64,000 nucleotides of DNA from a virus. Positions within the stretch are counted from its first letter, which is position 1, and every line of letters begins with the position of its first letter. The position numbers and the translations under genes are program-made. Shown piece by piece: positions 33,908 to 42,082 of this stretch. The notes beneath the pieces are model-generated. The model was given only the letters and a program-made list of their open reading frames with translations. It was not told the origin of the DNA and searched no databases. The stretch is from IMG/VR virus record IMGVR_UViG_3300020442_000007, positions 1 to 64,000 of that record. One strand, given 5' to 3'.

Positions 33908-36900
33908 AATTTAAAGACATAAAAGTTAAGGAATACGGCGTAGGTAGAATTACTAAACAAAATACTACCGCGGATGTAAAGCCTGGTGAAACTAAAAGAC
34001 AAGCTGCTAAATTTGGTTTCAAATTAGGTAAAGACGGAAGGCCGCCAACTCTAAGTAAAAAGGTCAAAGGATCTAAAACTAATGTTCTTTTTAACTTTGG
34101 TCTAGCAGAAACAAATAGAAAAAATAATCTTATCGATTTTGTAAATTTTTGTAAAGAACAATTACAATTAAAAAATAGTCCACCTATAAAATTTGTAAGT
34201 GATACAGAAGATACTACTTTTGGATATTTTGACAAAGATAACAAAAATATAGTTGTTCAAAATACTGGTAGGCATCAAATGGATGTGATGCGTACTGTTG
34301 CACATGAATTAATCCATTACAAGCAAGACCAAATGTTTAATAGAGAACTTGATGGAGAAGATGGAAGCCCAGACGAAAATCAAGCAAATGCATTGGCTGG
34401 AGTAATTTTAAGAAGATGGGGACAAAAAAATCCAACTTTATTCACCGAATCGGTTGACGAAGATACCCAAAGTAGTGTATACTTTACTAATATGCAGGAG
34501 CAGTTAGGAGAAATAGGAAAAACCACAGAAATTTATGTAGACATGGACGGAGTGTTAGCTGATTTCTTTGGAGAATGGACAAAGCTAATGAATGTAGATC
34601 ATTGGAGTCAAATTGATAACGATGGCTTATCCGGTGCTTTACAAAAAATTAGAGATACTGACGAGTTTTGGTTAAAGTTACCAATGCTTCCACAAGCAAA
34701 AGAATTACTTCAATTAATAAAAAATATAAAAGGTGAGTATAATATATGTTCTAGTCCCCTAGCAGATGATCCAAATTCGGAACCACACAAGAGACAATGG
34801 ATAAAAGATAACCTTGGATTCTTTCCTCCTAAGAATGTATATATTACACATGACAAAGCACAGTTTGCTAAAAATGTAGATGGCACACCCAACATACTAA
34901 TTGATGATTTTGGTAGGAATGTAAGACAATGGGAGTCTGCAGGTGGCATAGGCTTCAAATATAAAGACCATAAGTTCGAAAGAACTGCAAAACAATTACA
35001 AAAGCATATTGCAGAAAACAAATATTCTGATTTAGGACATAAAAAACCTAAGAACTTAAAAACTGATCTTAAGTTACCTAATGGTGACAAAAAAGTTTTA
35101 CGTGCAGACGATAAAGATCATATCAGAGGACTAGTTGTGAGAAGTAATGCTGATGGAAGTTACGATTCATATTACTGGTATAATGACCCTACAAGAAAAG
35201 TTCCTATAGAAATCACAATTGATGGCAAATCAGTTGCTAAAGATGCAAAAAATATTCATTGGAAGTTTCACCCTGAACTAAATGAAGAAAAAATGAGTAA
35301 AAAAGACCTAAAATCTGCTCATAAAACTGCTGATAAAATTTTAGATAAACCTAAGGCAAAAAAGTCTATTGCAAAATGGGCTAAGGACAAGGGAATGGAT
35401 CCCGAAGGTGCAGTATATGCAATAGCAACAAACATGCAAAAAAAGAAAAAAACAGAAACTTATTCAAGAGATGAGTTACCTCAGCTTAAATTAAAACAAT
35501 TAAAAGAAAAAAACTTTCCTTATAAGATTGTGCCTTTATCTTTGAAAAATATTATTCCTGTACAAAAAGAACGTATTAAAGAAAATTATAAAAAGCATCT
35601 AATTAATATACAAAAAGGTGTTTTCAATCCTATTGTTGTAGATAGTGAGAATAAAATAATAAATGGACATCATAGATATGATGTAATAAAACAAATTGGA
35701 ATGAAAGAAGTATCGGTGGTACAGGTTCCATTTACATTAGAAAGTTTATTAGAAAAGTTGGATCAAAAAAAAAATCTGAATGCTCTAATTACACCAAATC
35801 TAAAAAAACTACATAACATTTTTTCCAAAAATAAATTTGAAGTTCGTATAATTGGCGGAGCTGTTAGAGATATTGCACTAGGTAAACAACCTAAAGATAT
35901 TGATCTAGCAACAGATGCTACTCCTGATGAAATGATTGCTATGTTCGATAAGGCAGGTATTAGACACATTCCTACAGGTATAGAGCATGGAACAGTAACC
36001 GCAGTAATAGATAAAGAACCTTATGAAATTACAACTTTACGTGCAGACGTTGAAACTGATGGAAGAAGAGCAAAGGTAAAATTTGTAAGAAATTGGAAGG
36101 CAGATGCACAAAGAAGAGACTTAACTTATAATGCTATGAGTTTAGACTTTAATGGTAAAATATATGACTATTTTGATGGTATGAATGACTTACAAAATAA
36201 GGTAAGCAAGTTTGTAGGTGATCCTTCAGAACGTATTAAGGAAGACTATTTAAGAATTCTAAGATATTTGCGATTTCAAGGTAGACTTAATAAACCAAAA
36301 TGGGAAGAAGACACGACTACTGCTATCAAAAAAAATGTAAAAGGATTGAAAAATATTAGTGCTGAAAGAGTTTGGCAGGAAATGTCCAAAATTTTGTCTG
36401 GAGGAAATGTAAAAGAAATAGTTTCATACATGGATAAAACTGGAGTAGCAAAACAAATTAATTTGCCTACAAACAATGCAAAAAAATTAGTTGATAATGA
36501 CAATGAAATTATAAATTTAGCTAGATTAGTAGACAATGATGATCTTGCATTAAAATGGAAATTAAGTAAAGACGAACACACTACATTATTAACTCTTGTT
36601 AACAATAAGGACAAAAAACTTACACAAAAAGCGGCAGAAGATTTACTTGTAGATGGAAAAAATAAAGAAATATTAGCAAAACTTGCTGTGTTACAAGGAG
36701 ATCCAGAACTATCAAATTATATACTTAATTTTAATCCGCCGGTATTTCCAGTCACTGGTAATGACTTAATAGCTATGGGATATAAAAGCGGGCCTGAACT
36801 AGGTCAAACGCTTAACAAGGTCAAGTCTGCTTGGAAGCAAAGTAATTTTACAGCTAATAAAGATGATCTTTTACAAAATTTAAAAGAAGATATAAATCCA

Positions 36901-37458
36901 ACAATGCCAAATTTTGATTATGAATGGGGAGAAGCACAACGCTATCCTGAATTTGAAAAACTTGGTAAGGAAAAATGGATTGAGTTAGCTAAACAAGGAA
37001 AAATATTTACTTTAACAAAAAAAGATATTAGGGATATTCATAACACAGATGCTGGAGATATGGGTAGTTTTAAAAAATTAGAATTAGCAAAACAATTAAG
37101 AGTGTTAGATAAACTAAAAAAGGGCGAATATGAATTGCCTATAATTGCTATGTACAGCGACGGTTGGTTAGAATTAATCGGCGGTAACACTCGTCTTACT
37201 GCGATGATTGGCATGCAAGATCAAGCTAAGGTCTGGGTATTTAAAGTTCCTGATGAAGTTGCAAATTTAGCAGTTAATGAAAACTTTGCAGATGGTAAGA
37301 AAAAAGGTAAAAGTCGTCCAGGTAGAGTAAAACGTGCAGGAGCTAGTTGTAAAGGTTCTGTAACAAGCCTTAGAGCAAAGGCTAAAAAAGCAAGTGGCGA
37401 ACGTGCTAAGATGTATCATTGGTGTGCTAACATGAAGAGCGGCCGTAAAAAAGGTTAA
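33904..37458 (+). CDS. Multidomain polyprotein: metallopeptidase-, HAD-, ParB- and CCA-nucleotidyltransferase-like
   Basis: A 1184-residue protein starting MKFKDIKVKEYG. Domains in order: zinc peptidase-like with HELIH at 134-138; HAD/5'(3')-nucleotidase-like with Asp213-x-Asp215 (YVDMDGVLADF); a helical Lys-rich link (~462-520); ParB/Srx-like with INGHHRYDVIKQIG (~578-591); CCA/poly(A) polymerase head with IIGGAVRDIALGKQPKDIDLAT (two blocks from ~647) including the Asp pair near 665-667 and RRDLTYNAMS; its RNA-binding helical body to ~900; a second ParB-like unit with LELIGGNTRLTAMIG (~1092); and a basic C-terminus with two Cys (ASCKGS, HWCANMKSG). It is intact. Candidate [LI]-x-E prohead-protease sites lie near several joints. 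Confidence 0.75.
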   Translation: MKFKDIKVKEYGVGRITKQNTTADVKPGETKRQAAKFGFKLGKDGRPPTLSKKVKGSKTNVLFNFGLAETNRKNNLIDFVNFCKEQLQLKNSPPIKFVSDTEDTTFGYFDKDNKNIVVQNTGRHQMDVMRTVAHELIHYKQDQMFNRELDGEDGSPDENQANALAGVILRRWGQKNPTLFTESVDEDTQSSVYFTNMQEQLGEIGKTTEIYVDMDGVLADFFGEWTKLMNVDHWSQIDNDGLSGALQKIRDTDEFWLKLPMLPQAKELLQLIKNIKGEYNICSSPLADDPNSEPHKRQWIKDNLGFFPPKNVYITHDKAQFAKNVDGTPNILIDDFGRNVRQWESAGGIGFKYKDHKFERTAKQLQKHIAENKYSDLGHKKPKNLKTDLKLPNGDKKVLRADDKDHIRGLVVRSNADGSYDSYYWYNDPTRKVPIEITIDGKSVAKDAKNIHWKFHPELNEEKMSKKDLKSAHKTADKILDKPKAKKSIAKWAKDKGMDPEGAVYAIATNMQKKKKTETYSRDELPQLKLKQLKEKNFPYKIVPLSLKNIIPVQKERIKENYKKHLINIQKGVFNPIVVDSENKIINGHHRYDVIKQIGMKEVSVVQVPFTLESLLEKLDQKKNLNALITPNLKKLHNIFSKNKFEVRIIGGAVRDIALGKQPKDIDLATDATPDEMIAMFDKAGIRHIPTGIEHGTVTAVIDKEPYEITTLRADVETDGRRAKVKFVRNWKADAQRRDLTYNAMSLDFNGKIYDYFDGMNDLQNKVSKFVGDPSERIKEDYLRILRYLRFQGRLNKPKWEEDTTTAIKKNVKGLKNISAERVWQEMSKILSGGNVKEIVSYMDKTGVAKQINLPTNNAKKLVDNDNEIINLARLVDNDDLALKWKLSKDEHTTLLTLVNNKDKKLTQKAAEDLLVDGKNKEILAKLAVLQGDPELSNYILNFNPPVFPVTGNDLIAMGYKSGPELGQTLNKVKSAWKQSNFTANKDDLLQNLKEDINPTMPNFDYEWGEAQRYPEFEKLGKEKWIELAKQGKIFTLTKKDIRDIHNTDAGDMGSFKKLELAKQLRVLDKLKKGEYELPIIAMYSDGWLELIGGNTRLTAMIGMQDQAKVWVFKVPDEVANLAVNENFADGKKKGKSRPGRVKRAGASCKGSVTSLRAKAKKASGERAKMYHWCANMKSGRKKG

Positions 37459-37473
37459 ACTATACTAAAATCA

Positions 37474-37481
37474 GCTAAATA
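37474..37481 (+). promoter_or_regulatory. Possible late promoter (GCTAAATA)
   Basis: GCTAAATA in the 41-nt gap before the ATG at 37500, at late-promoter distance. One base off ATAAATA, so weaker; a GAGAGGGA ribosome site follows. Confidence 0.35.
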
Positions 37482-37499
37482 TTACGAGAGGGAATTGAT

Positions 37500-38417
37500 A
37501 TGAGATTCAGTGAAATAATAGCAGAAGATAGATTCAGAAAATTCAAACTGCAACGCAAAGGTTCTAAAGGTCCAGCAGTAAAAGAAATGCAAAAAATGCT
37601 TATTTCTTTAGGTTATTTAGACCCAACATGGACAAGTAAGCGTTCTGGTAAATCATTCCCTAGCGATGATGGAAATTTTGGCAATGGTACACTAAGAGCT
37701 GTAAAGGCATTCCAAGAAGCAGAAGGATTGAAAGTAGATGGATTAGTAGGCAAAAATACTATCAAAGCTATGATGAAACTTGCTGATCGAAAAGAAAAAG
37801 ATGAATTAGTTGCAAAAAAAGATGCATCAGTAGGTAAGTCTAAAGCTGAACTAGATACTATGATTAGCAAAGTTTTAAAGAAGAGAGAAGATAAAAAAAT
37901 TGCTGATCTTGTAGATCAAAAGATTAAAGGCAAAATGCGTAATCCAGATATGTACGATGATCTGAAAGCATTAATATCAGCCAAAGGTAGAGTAAGCGGA
38001 GAAGAATTTGGTAAACTAGCACGAGCTTACATAAACAAATCCCTTGCTAAGTATGTGCAAAAATTAGACTTTGCTGGAGCATTGGACTTTATGCTTCAGA
38101 AAACTACTATGTTACCGCCGGCAGAAAGAAAAGACGTTGTGCAACAAGTTATGGCGATGCGTAATGAAATATTAGCAGTCAAAAAAATGACTCCTGACCA
38201 AGCTGTTGCTAAACATGGAGATGAAAAACAAAAAGCCAAACTTGCAAAATTAAATAAAGAATTAGATATATTAAACAAAAGAGAAAAAGAAATAGATAAC
38301 AGAACATTAGACGGAGTACCTGTAGGACCAGAAGCCGAAAAAGATTTTCAAAATAAGGCAGGATTTAGAAATCCTTTTGATGCAGCGGCCGCAATGAAAG
38401 CAGGGAAAATCAAATGA
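37500..38417 (+). CDS. Virion protein with CTS-like start and peptidoglycan-binding domain
   Basis: A 305-residue protein starting MRFSEIIAEDRFRKF; FSEIIAE is the closest match here to the T4 internal-protein capsid-targeting peptide (..EFIAE). Residues ~20-95 form a PG_binding_1 domain (KGSKGPAVKEMQKMLISLGY; SDDGNFGNGTLRAVKAFQ; LKVDGLVGKNTIKAM). The rest is helical and charged, ending DAAAAMKAGKIK. A packaged protein that binds the murein, perhaps to aid DNA entry, would fit. It overlaps the next gene by 4 nt. No lytic residues are seen. Confidence 0.6.
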   Translation: MRFSEIIAEDRFRKFKLQRKGSKGPAVKEMQKMLISLGYLDPTWTSKRSGKSFPSDDGNFGNGTLRAVKAFQEAEGLKVDGLVGKNTIKAMMKLADRKEKDELVAKKDASVGKSKAELDTMISKVLKKREDKKIADLVDQKIKGKMRNPDMYDDLKALISAKGRVSGEEFGKLARAYINKSLAKYVQKLDFAGALDFMLQKTTMLPPAERKDVVQQVMAMRNEILAVKKMTPDQAVAKHGDEKQKAKLAKLNKELDILNKREKEIDNRTLDGVPVGPEAEKDFQNKAGFRNPFDAAAAMKAGKIK

Positions 38418-39088
38418 AATTAAGAGAAATTTACAAAGAGGAAATGGGCATAGGCGGCATAGGCAGTAGTATGATAGCTGTCGCTCCTGTTGGCGTAGGA
38501 GGTATGCAAAAACGTAATCCAGATGGTACTGCTAAAAATGCATTAGATCAAGATAGCTTGTTAGGTAGCACAAAGAAGAAAAAGAAGAAGAAAAAACTAA
38601 GTGAAAACGATATTTCAAAATTAAAAAGTTTAGAAAAAGAACTAAAATCAACTGAGAAAAAAATACAAGCAGGTGATGTAAATTACACAGATAAAGCAAC
38701 AATTGATTTATTTAATAAGACTGCTCATACTATTGCGTCTATAAATTTTGAGCAAATGGCTGTTAATATGTTTAAAAAATTTGTAGAACAAGTTGACCTT
38801 GGTATAAAACAAGGAAAATATAGTGCAGAAGATTTGCCAAAAATGCAAAAAGCTAGAGATGAAATGGCAGCACAAATTCCAACACTAGAAAAATATGCGG
38901 CAAAAGCTAAAGAAAGAATAGCAAAAAATAAAGGAAATGAAGTTGGAATGGAAGATATGAGGATGAACAGTAAAGGTAAACTACAATACGATACTCCTTA
39001 TAGTGACTTTCCTAATGATCTTGAAGATGATTTAGACAATTTAAAAGCAGAATTTGACGCTATGCTAAAACAAATGACGAAACAGTAA
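38414..39088 (+). CDS. Putative internal head protein, CTS-like start
   Basis: A 224-residue protein starting MKLREIYKEEMGIGGIGSSM. GIGGIGSSMIAVAPVGVGGMQKR is Gly-rich and flexible, a run of nine basic residues follows (KKKKKKKKL near 54-62), then a helical, acidic-basic body (KSLEKELKSTEKKIQAGDV; LPKMQKARDEMAAQIPTLE). The poly-Lys could bind DNA. No enzyme motif. Coupled to the preceding gene by ATGA. Confidence 0.5.
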   Translation: MKLREIYKEEMGIGGIGSSMIAVAPVGVGGMQKRNPDGTAKNALDQDSLLGSTKKKKKKKKLSENDISKLKSLEKELKSTEKKIQAGDVNYTDKATIDLFNKTAHTIASINFEQMAVNMFKKFVEQVDLGIKQGKYSAEDLPKMQKARDEMAAQIPTLEKYAAKAKERIAKNKGNEVGMEDMRMNSKGKLQYDTPYSDFPNDLEDDLDNLKAEFDAMLKQMTKQ

Positions 39089-39091
39089 TGC

Positions 39092-39098
39092 ATAAATA
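39092..39098 (+). promoter_or_regulatory. T4-type late promoter (ATAAATA)
   Basis: ATAAATA right after the preceding stop and 22 nt before the ATG at 39120, with a CAAGGAGA ribosome site between. It would boost the last genes of the virion operon. Confidence 0.55.
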
Positions 39099-39119
39099 CT
39101 GTATCAAGGAGAATTAAAA

Positions 39120-39674
39120 ATGGCCAAACAAAATAAAAAAGGTTCTTCGATTAAAGAAGGGTTAGCTGACCTTGCACAAGTCGCTGAACGTGATCACGAA
39201 GTGCAAATGGCTAGAGCACAATTATACAAACTAGCCAAATATTCTATTAAGTTACATGAAATGCTTAAAACAGTTACTGAGCAAGAAGGCTTAGAAGGCT
39301 GGGTACAAGCTAAGATTACAAAAGCATCTGATTATATGAGTAGCGTATATCACCACTTAGATTATGATATGAAATTTGCAGAAGATGGTGTAGCAGAAGG
39401 ACTCACAGTAGGTAAAGACAAAAAGAAAGTCAAAGAAGGTGATGGAATATATCACGATTGTGCGAAAAGTTTTAAACATCCTACATATGGTGAATGTAAA
39501 GTAATTCCAGGTGAACATACATTATATGAAGATGGTACAGTAACACATTACGATGCAACATTTAAAAGTTGTGGACAAGATTATATTGTTAGAAATGTTC
39601 CAGTTGAAAAAATGACAGACGTAGTATACGAAGGTCATCATCATGCGGCAAGAAAAAACAAAAAGAAAAAATAG
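39120..39674 (+). CDS. Conserved virion-type protein
   Basis: A 184-residue protein in two parts. Residues 10-90 are helical (IKEGLADLAQVAERDHEVQM; ARAQLYKLAKYSIKLHEML; VQAKITKASDYMSSVYHHLD). Residues 110-170 are a small Cys/His-containing domain (DGIYHDCAKSFKHPTYGECK, then FKSCGQDYIVRNVPVE) that may be a metal- or disulphide-stabilised beta unit. It ends in a basic HHHAARKNKKKKK-like tail. It has its own late promoter. Virion location is inferred from operon. Confidence 0.5.
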   Translation: MAKQNKKGSSIKEGLADLAQVAERDHEVQMARAQLYKLAKYSIKLHEMLKTVTEQEGLEGWVQAKITKASDYMSSVYHHLDYDMKFAEDGVAEGLTVGKDKKKVKEGDGIYHDCAKSFKHPTYGECKVIPGEHTLYEDGTVTHYDATFKSCGQDYIVRNVPVEKMTDVVYEGHHHAARKNKKKK

Positions 39675-39686
39675 CAAGGATATAAG

Positions 39687-40274
39687 ATGTCAGATTTTTA
39701 CGATATAAGTGCAAAAATGAAAGACCTATTTCCTTCTAATGCAGAAGAAGATAGAGCTGCTCTTACAGCTATGGCCAATGCTCCAGTAAAAGAAGATGTC
39801 AAAGTAGATCATATTAACGAAAGTGTATCTGTAAAAAAAGGCAGTTTACCAATAGACTTAGATTTACAAAGTTTTTCAAAATTAGCAGGTATAAATGAAA
39901 AACAAAAAGACGCAGATCAAGTACGAGGTTCAGAACCAACACCAGCTATGTCCAAGCCAGGCGGCAACGAAACTCCGCATCCAATGAAAGACAGACTTGT
40001 AGGGGACAGTATAGAAAACGATGAAGAAAGCACAGAAGGTATAAGCATTGTGCCTACAGGCAAAGATCCAATGGCTGACTTACAAACACAACTTAAAAGA
40101 GGAATGGATTTAGTATCCCAAGGATCGGCAATGATTGAAGATGCACAATCTAAAATGAAAGAAATGATGTCTAAGTTGAGTATGGAAAGTAAACCAAGTG
40201 TTAAGACATCAAACGAGTCAACAATAAATTCAATTAAACAAGAATTATTAGCCAAATTAAAAGCGAGTAAGTGA
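39687..40274 (+). CDS. Acidic unknown protein of the virion operon
   Basis: A 195-residue acidic protein starting MSDFYDISAKMKDLFPSN. The middle is extended and charged (SVSVKKGSLPIDLDLQSFSK; AGINEKQKDADQVRGSEPTP) and the C-terminus is helical (QLKRGMDLVSQGSAMIEDAQ; SKMKEMMSKLSME). SFSKLAGINEK resembles the start of the protein at 33453. There is no catalytic motif. Its stop overlaps the preferred start of the next gene (TGATG). Confidence 0.45.
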   Translation: MSDFYDISAKMKDLFPSNAEEDRAALTAMANAPVKEDVKVDHINESVSVKKGSLPIDLDLQSFSKLAGINEKQKDADQVRGSEPTPAMSKPGGNETPHPMKDRLVGDSIENDEESTEGISIVPTGKDPMADLQTQLKRGMDLVSQGSAMIEDAQSKMKEMMSKLSMESKPSVKTSNESTINSIKQELLAKLKASK

Positions 40275-41443
40275 TGCGAGTACTAGAAGTACTAGAAGAA
40301 ACACTTGTATTAGAAAATCCTGAATCTACGGATGACGAGATTAAGAAACTGCAACGTTTTGGAATATCTGCAGACAACATAGATGATTATAAAAAGAAAT
40401 CTACTCTAACAAAAAATTGGCAAACAACATCATTTAGTAAAGATGCTTGGTTCTTAATTTTTGCATTATCTAATAGCAATAGATATGCAGAAACACGCAT
40501 AGGAATCATAAAAAAGAATTTTGATTATTGGTATAAAAAATTAGTTGAGCAACCTAAACCAGACTATTCTATATCATTCTGGCTACAACAGGCATTGGCC
40601 CTTGCTAAATTACAATTAGTTTCTTCAAGTGCAGAAGATATTGTTACAGAATTAATAGGAAGAGTGCAGAATGTGTTAGGTATCACTATTGGTCCTGCTT
40701 GGCAAGCGGATGGCACAAGTGTAAAAAATATTAAAGAGCCATACAAAGATTTTTATGCAAGATTTTTACAAATACTAGGTGCGGCACCTCAAGATTATAA
40801 CTTTGGTAAAGATCCAACAGACCCAGTTGATCAGACAGATATAGACAAAGAGATTCCTCCGTATTCAGTCAAAGAAGCGAATCAAATTGCGGCTAGGTTA
40901 GAAGATGCATTAGATGGTGCATGGAGTGTCTCCCAATTATACAATTGGAGTGCTGATTTTGATGATGATGAAGTGCTAAGTATTTTATTAACAATTAAGT
41001 CTAACACCAATTGGGATCTTGTGCAAAAATCATATAAAGAATTATATGACGAAGATCTTATAGAAGAAATAAAAGACGAACTTGGTCCTAAAAGTATAGC
41101 AACTTTAAATAAACACTTAGTTGGAATAAAAGCAAAAAGTTTAGATCCAAAAAGCATCACTTCATATTCTGACAAACGTGATGGCTATGTAGTTGAATCT
41201 CCACAAGAATTGCTCAAAATAATCAAAGGATTTGAAGAGTACTTTTTCAAACAAGAACCAAAATACAAAAAATTTGCTGAGTCAAAAAGTGGTAAATCTG
41301 CACATCTTGCATTTAGCAAAAATATGTTAGATGAAATGAAAAAGCAGTTCAAAAAAGACAACAGGATTACTGTACGTGATATAAAAAGAATTTTTGCCAA
41401 ACATCGTGACGGTTTTAAGAAAACTGCTGATAATCTCTTATAA
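40274..41443 (+). CDS. Putative internal head protein, CTS-like start
   Basis: A 389-residue protein. I choose the ATG at 40274 over the GTG one codon upstream because it restores the shared start, MRVLEVLEETLVLEN, and overlaps the preceding TGA. The body is helical and charged (QATSFSKDAWFLIF-like N-terminal block, DDEIKKLQRFGIS; RIGIIKKNFDYWYKKLVEQP; EANQIAARLEDALDGAWSVS; DDDEVLSILLTIKSNTNWDL), ending in a basic segment (QFKKDNRITVRDIKRIFAKH). SVSQLYNWSADFDDDEV resembles sequences in other phage head/ejection proteins, but I cannot name it. Confidence 0.5.
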   Translation: MRVLEVLEETLVLENPESTDDEIKKLQRFGISADNIDDYKKKSTLTKNWQTTSFSKDAWFLIFALSNSNRYAETRIGIIKKNFDYWYKKLVEQPKPDYSISFWLQQALALAKLQLVSSSAEDIVTELIGRVQNVLGITIGPAWQADGTSVKNIKEPYKDFYARFLQILGAAPQDYNFGKDPTDPVDQTDIDKEIPPYSVKEANQIAARLEDALDGAWSVSQLYNWSADFDDDEVLSILLTIKSNTNWDLVQKSYKELYDEDLIEEIKDELGPKSIATLNKHLVGIKAKSLDPKSITSYSDKRDGYVVESPQELLKIIKGFEEYFFKQEPKYKKFAESKSGKSAHLAFSKNMLDEMKKQFKKDNRITVRDIKRIFAKHRDGFKKTADNLL

Positions 41444-41475
41444 TTCAAAATATTTTCATATCCCAAATAAAATGC

Positions 41476-41504
41476 TTGACTTTCTGTTAAGTATCTAGTA
41501 TAAT
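41476..41504 (+). promoter_or_regulatory. Sigma70-type promoter TTGACT-17-TATAAT
   Basis: TTGACT (41476-41481), 17-nt spacer, TATAAT (41499-41504), 31 nt before the ATG at 41535. It lies in the 91-nt gap between the late operon and the polymerase block, which it probably drives. Confidence 0.75.
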
Positions 41505-41534
41505 ATACAATAACTAATAACTAAGGAGATACCT

Positions 41535-41795
41535 ATGAGTGACCGTACCTATGGCGTAGAAGAAAAAGCCAAATTAGAAAGGCTTGTTAACGAAGGTGTT
41601 ACTGTTCTTCAAGAGATTGAAGATTTAAATGAAGGACTCAAAGATACTGTGAAAGCAGTAGCTGAAGAGTTAAATATTAAACCAAGTTTAATTAATAAAG
41701 CAATTAAGATTGCACAAAAAGGTGATTGGGCCGCACATGCTGATGCGTTTGATGATCTTGAAACACTAGTTGTAACTGTTGGCAAGGACAAGTAA
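41535..41795 (+). CDS. DsbA-like small DNA/RNA-polymerase-binding protein
   Basis: An 86-residue, mostly helical protein (EEKAKLERLVNEGVTVLQEI; LKDTVKAVAEELNIKPSLIN; KAIKIAQKGDWAAHADAFDD). Length, helix pattern and the core KxxxxEELxIxxxxxNxxxxxxxK resemble T4 DsbA (89 aa), a double-stranded DNA-binding protein tied to late transcription. The match is by pattern and not certain. A strong AAGGAG site and a good promoter suggest high expression. It is first in the operon that contains gp43. Confidence 0.5.
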   Translation: MSDRTYGVEEKAKLERLVNEGVTVLQEIEDLNEGLKDTVKAVAEELNIKPSLINKAIKIAQKGDWAAHADAFDDLETLVVTVGKDK

Positions 41796-41797
41796 GT

Positions 41798-42079
41798 TTG
41801 GACAGAATAATAAGTTTTTTCAAAGAGAGCCATCGTCTCAGTCCGACAGCATTCTATTGCGAGATGGCCGAAGCAACTTTTTTAATTTCAGCAAGTGCAA
41901 TTTTGACATTTACTGTATTAGACCCTGCAACTAAAATTTTTATACCAATGTATTTTGTTGGTAGTATATTAGGTGTAATTAGTGCAGTAATAAGGCAAGC
42001 CGCATTTGTAATTGTATTGTGTAGTTGGTTTACACTTATGAATGCAATAGCATTAGTAAAGTTATTTTTTATAGGATAA
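41798..42079 (+). CDS. Small two-helix membrane protein
   Basis: A 93-residue protein started by TTG 2 nt after the previous stop. Two to three hydrophobic segments: ~28-44 (FLISASAILTFTVLDP), ~51-66 (FVGSILGVISAVIRQA) and ~68-91 (FVIVLCSWFTLMNAIALVKL). There is no signal for export beyond these. Such small membrane proteins often lie beside T4-like gp43. The role is unknown; superinfection exclusion or membrane tethering are possible. Confidence 0.55.
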   Translation: MDRIISFFKESHRLSPTAFYCEMAEATFLISASAILTFTVLDPATKIFIPMYFVGSILGVISAVIRQAAFVIVLCSWFTLMNAIALVKLFFIG

Positions 42080-42082
42080 GAT

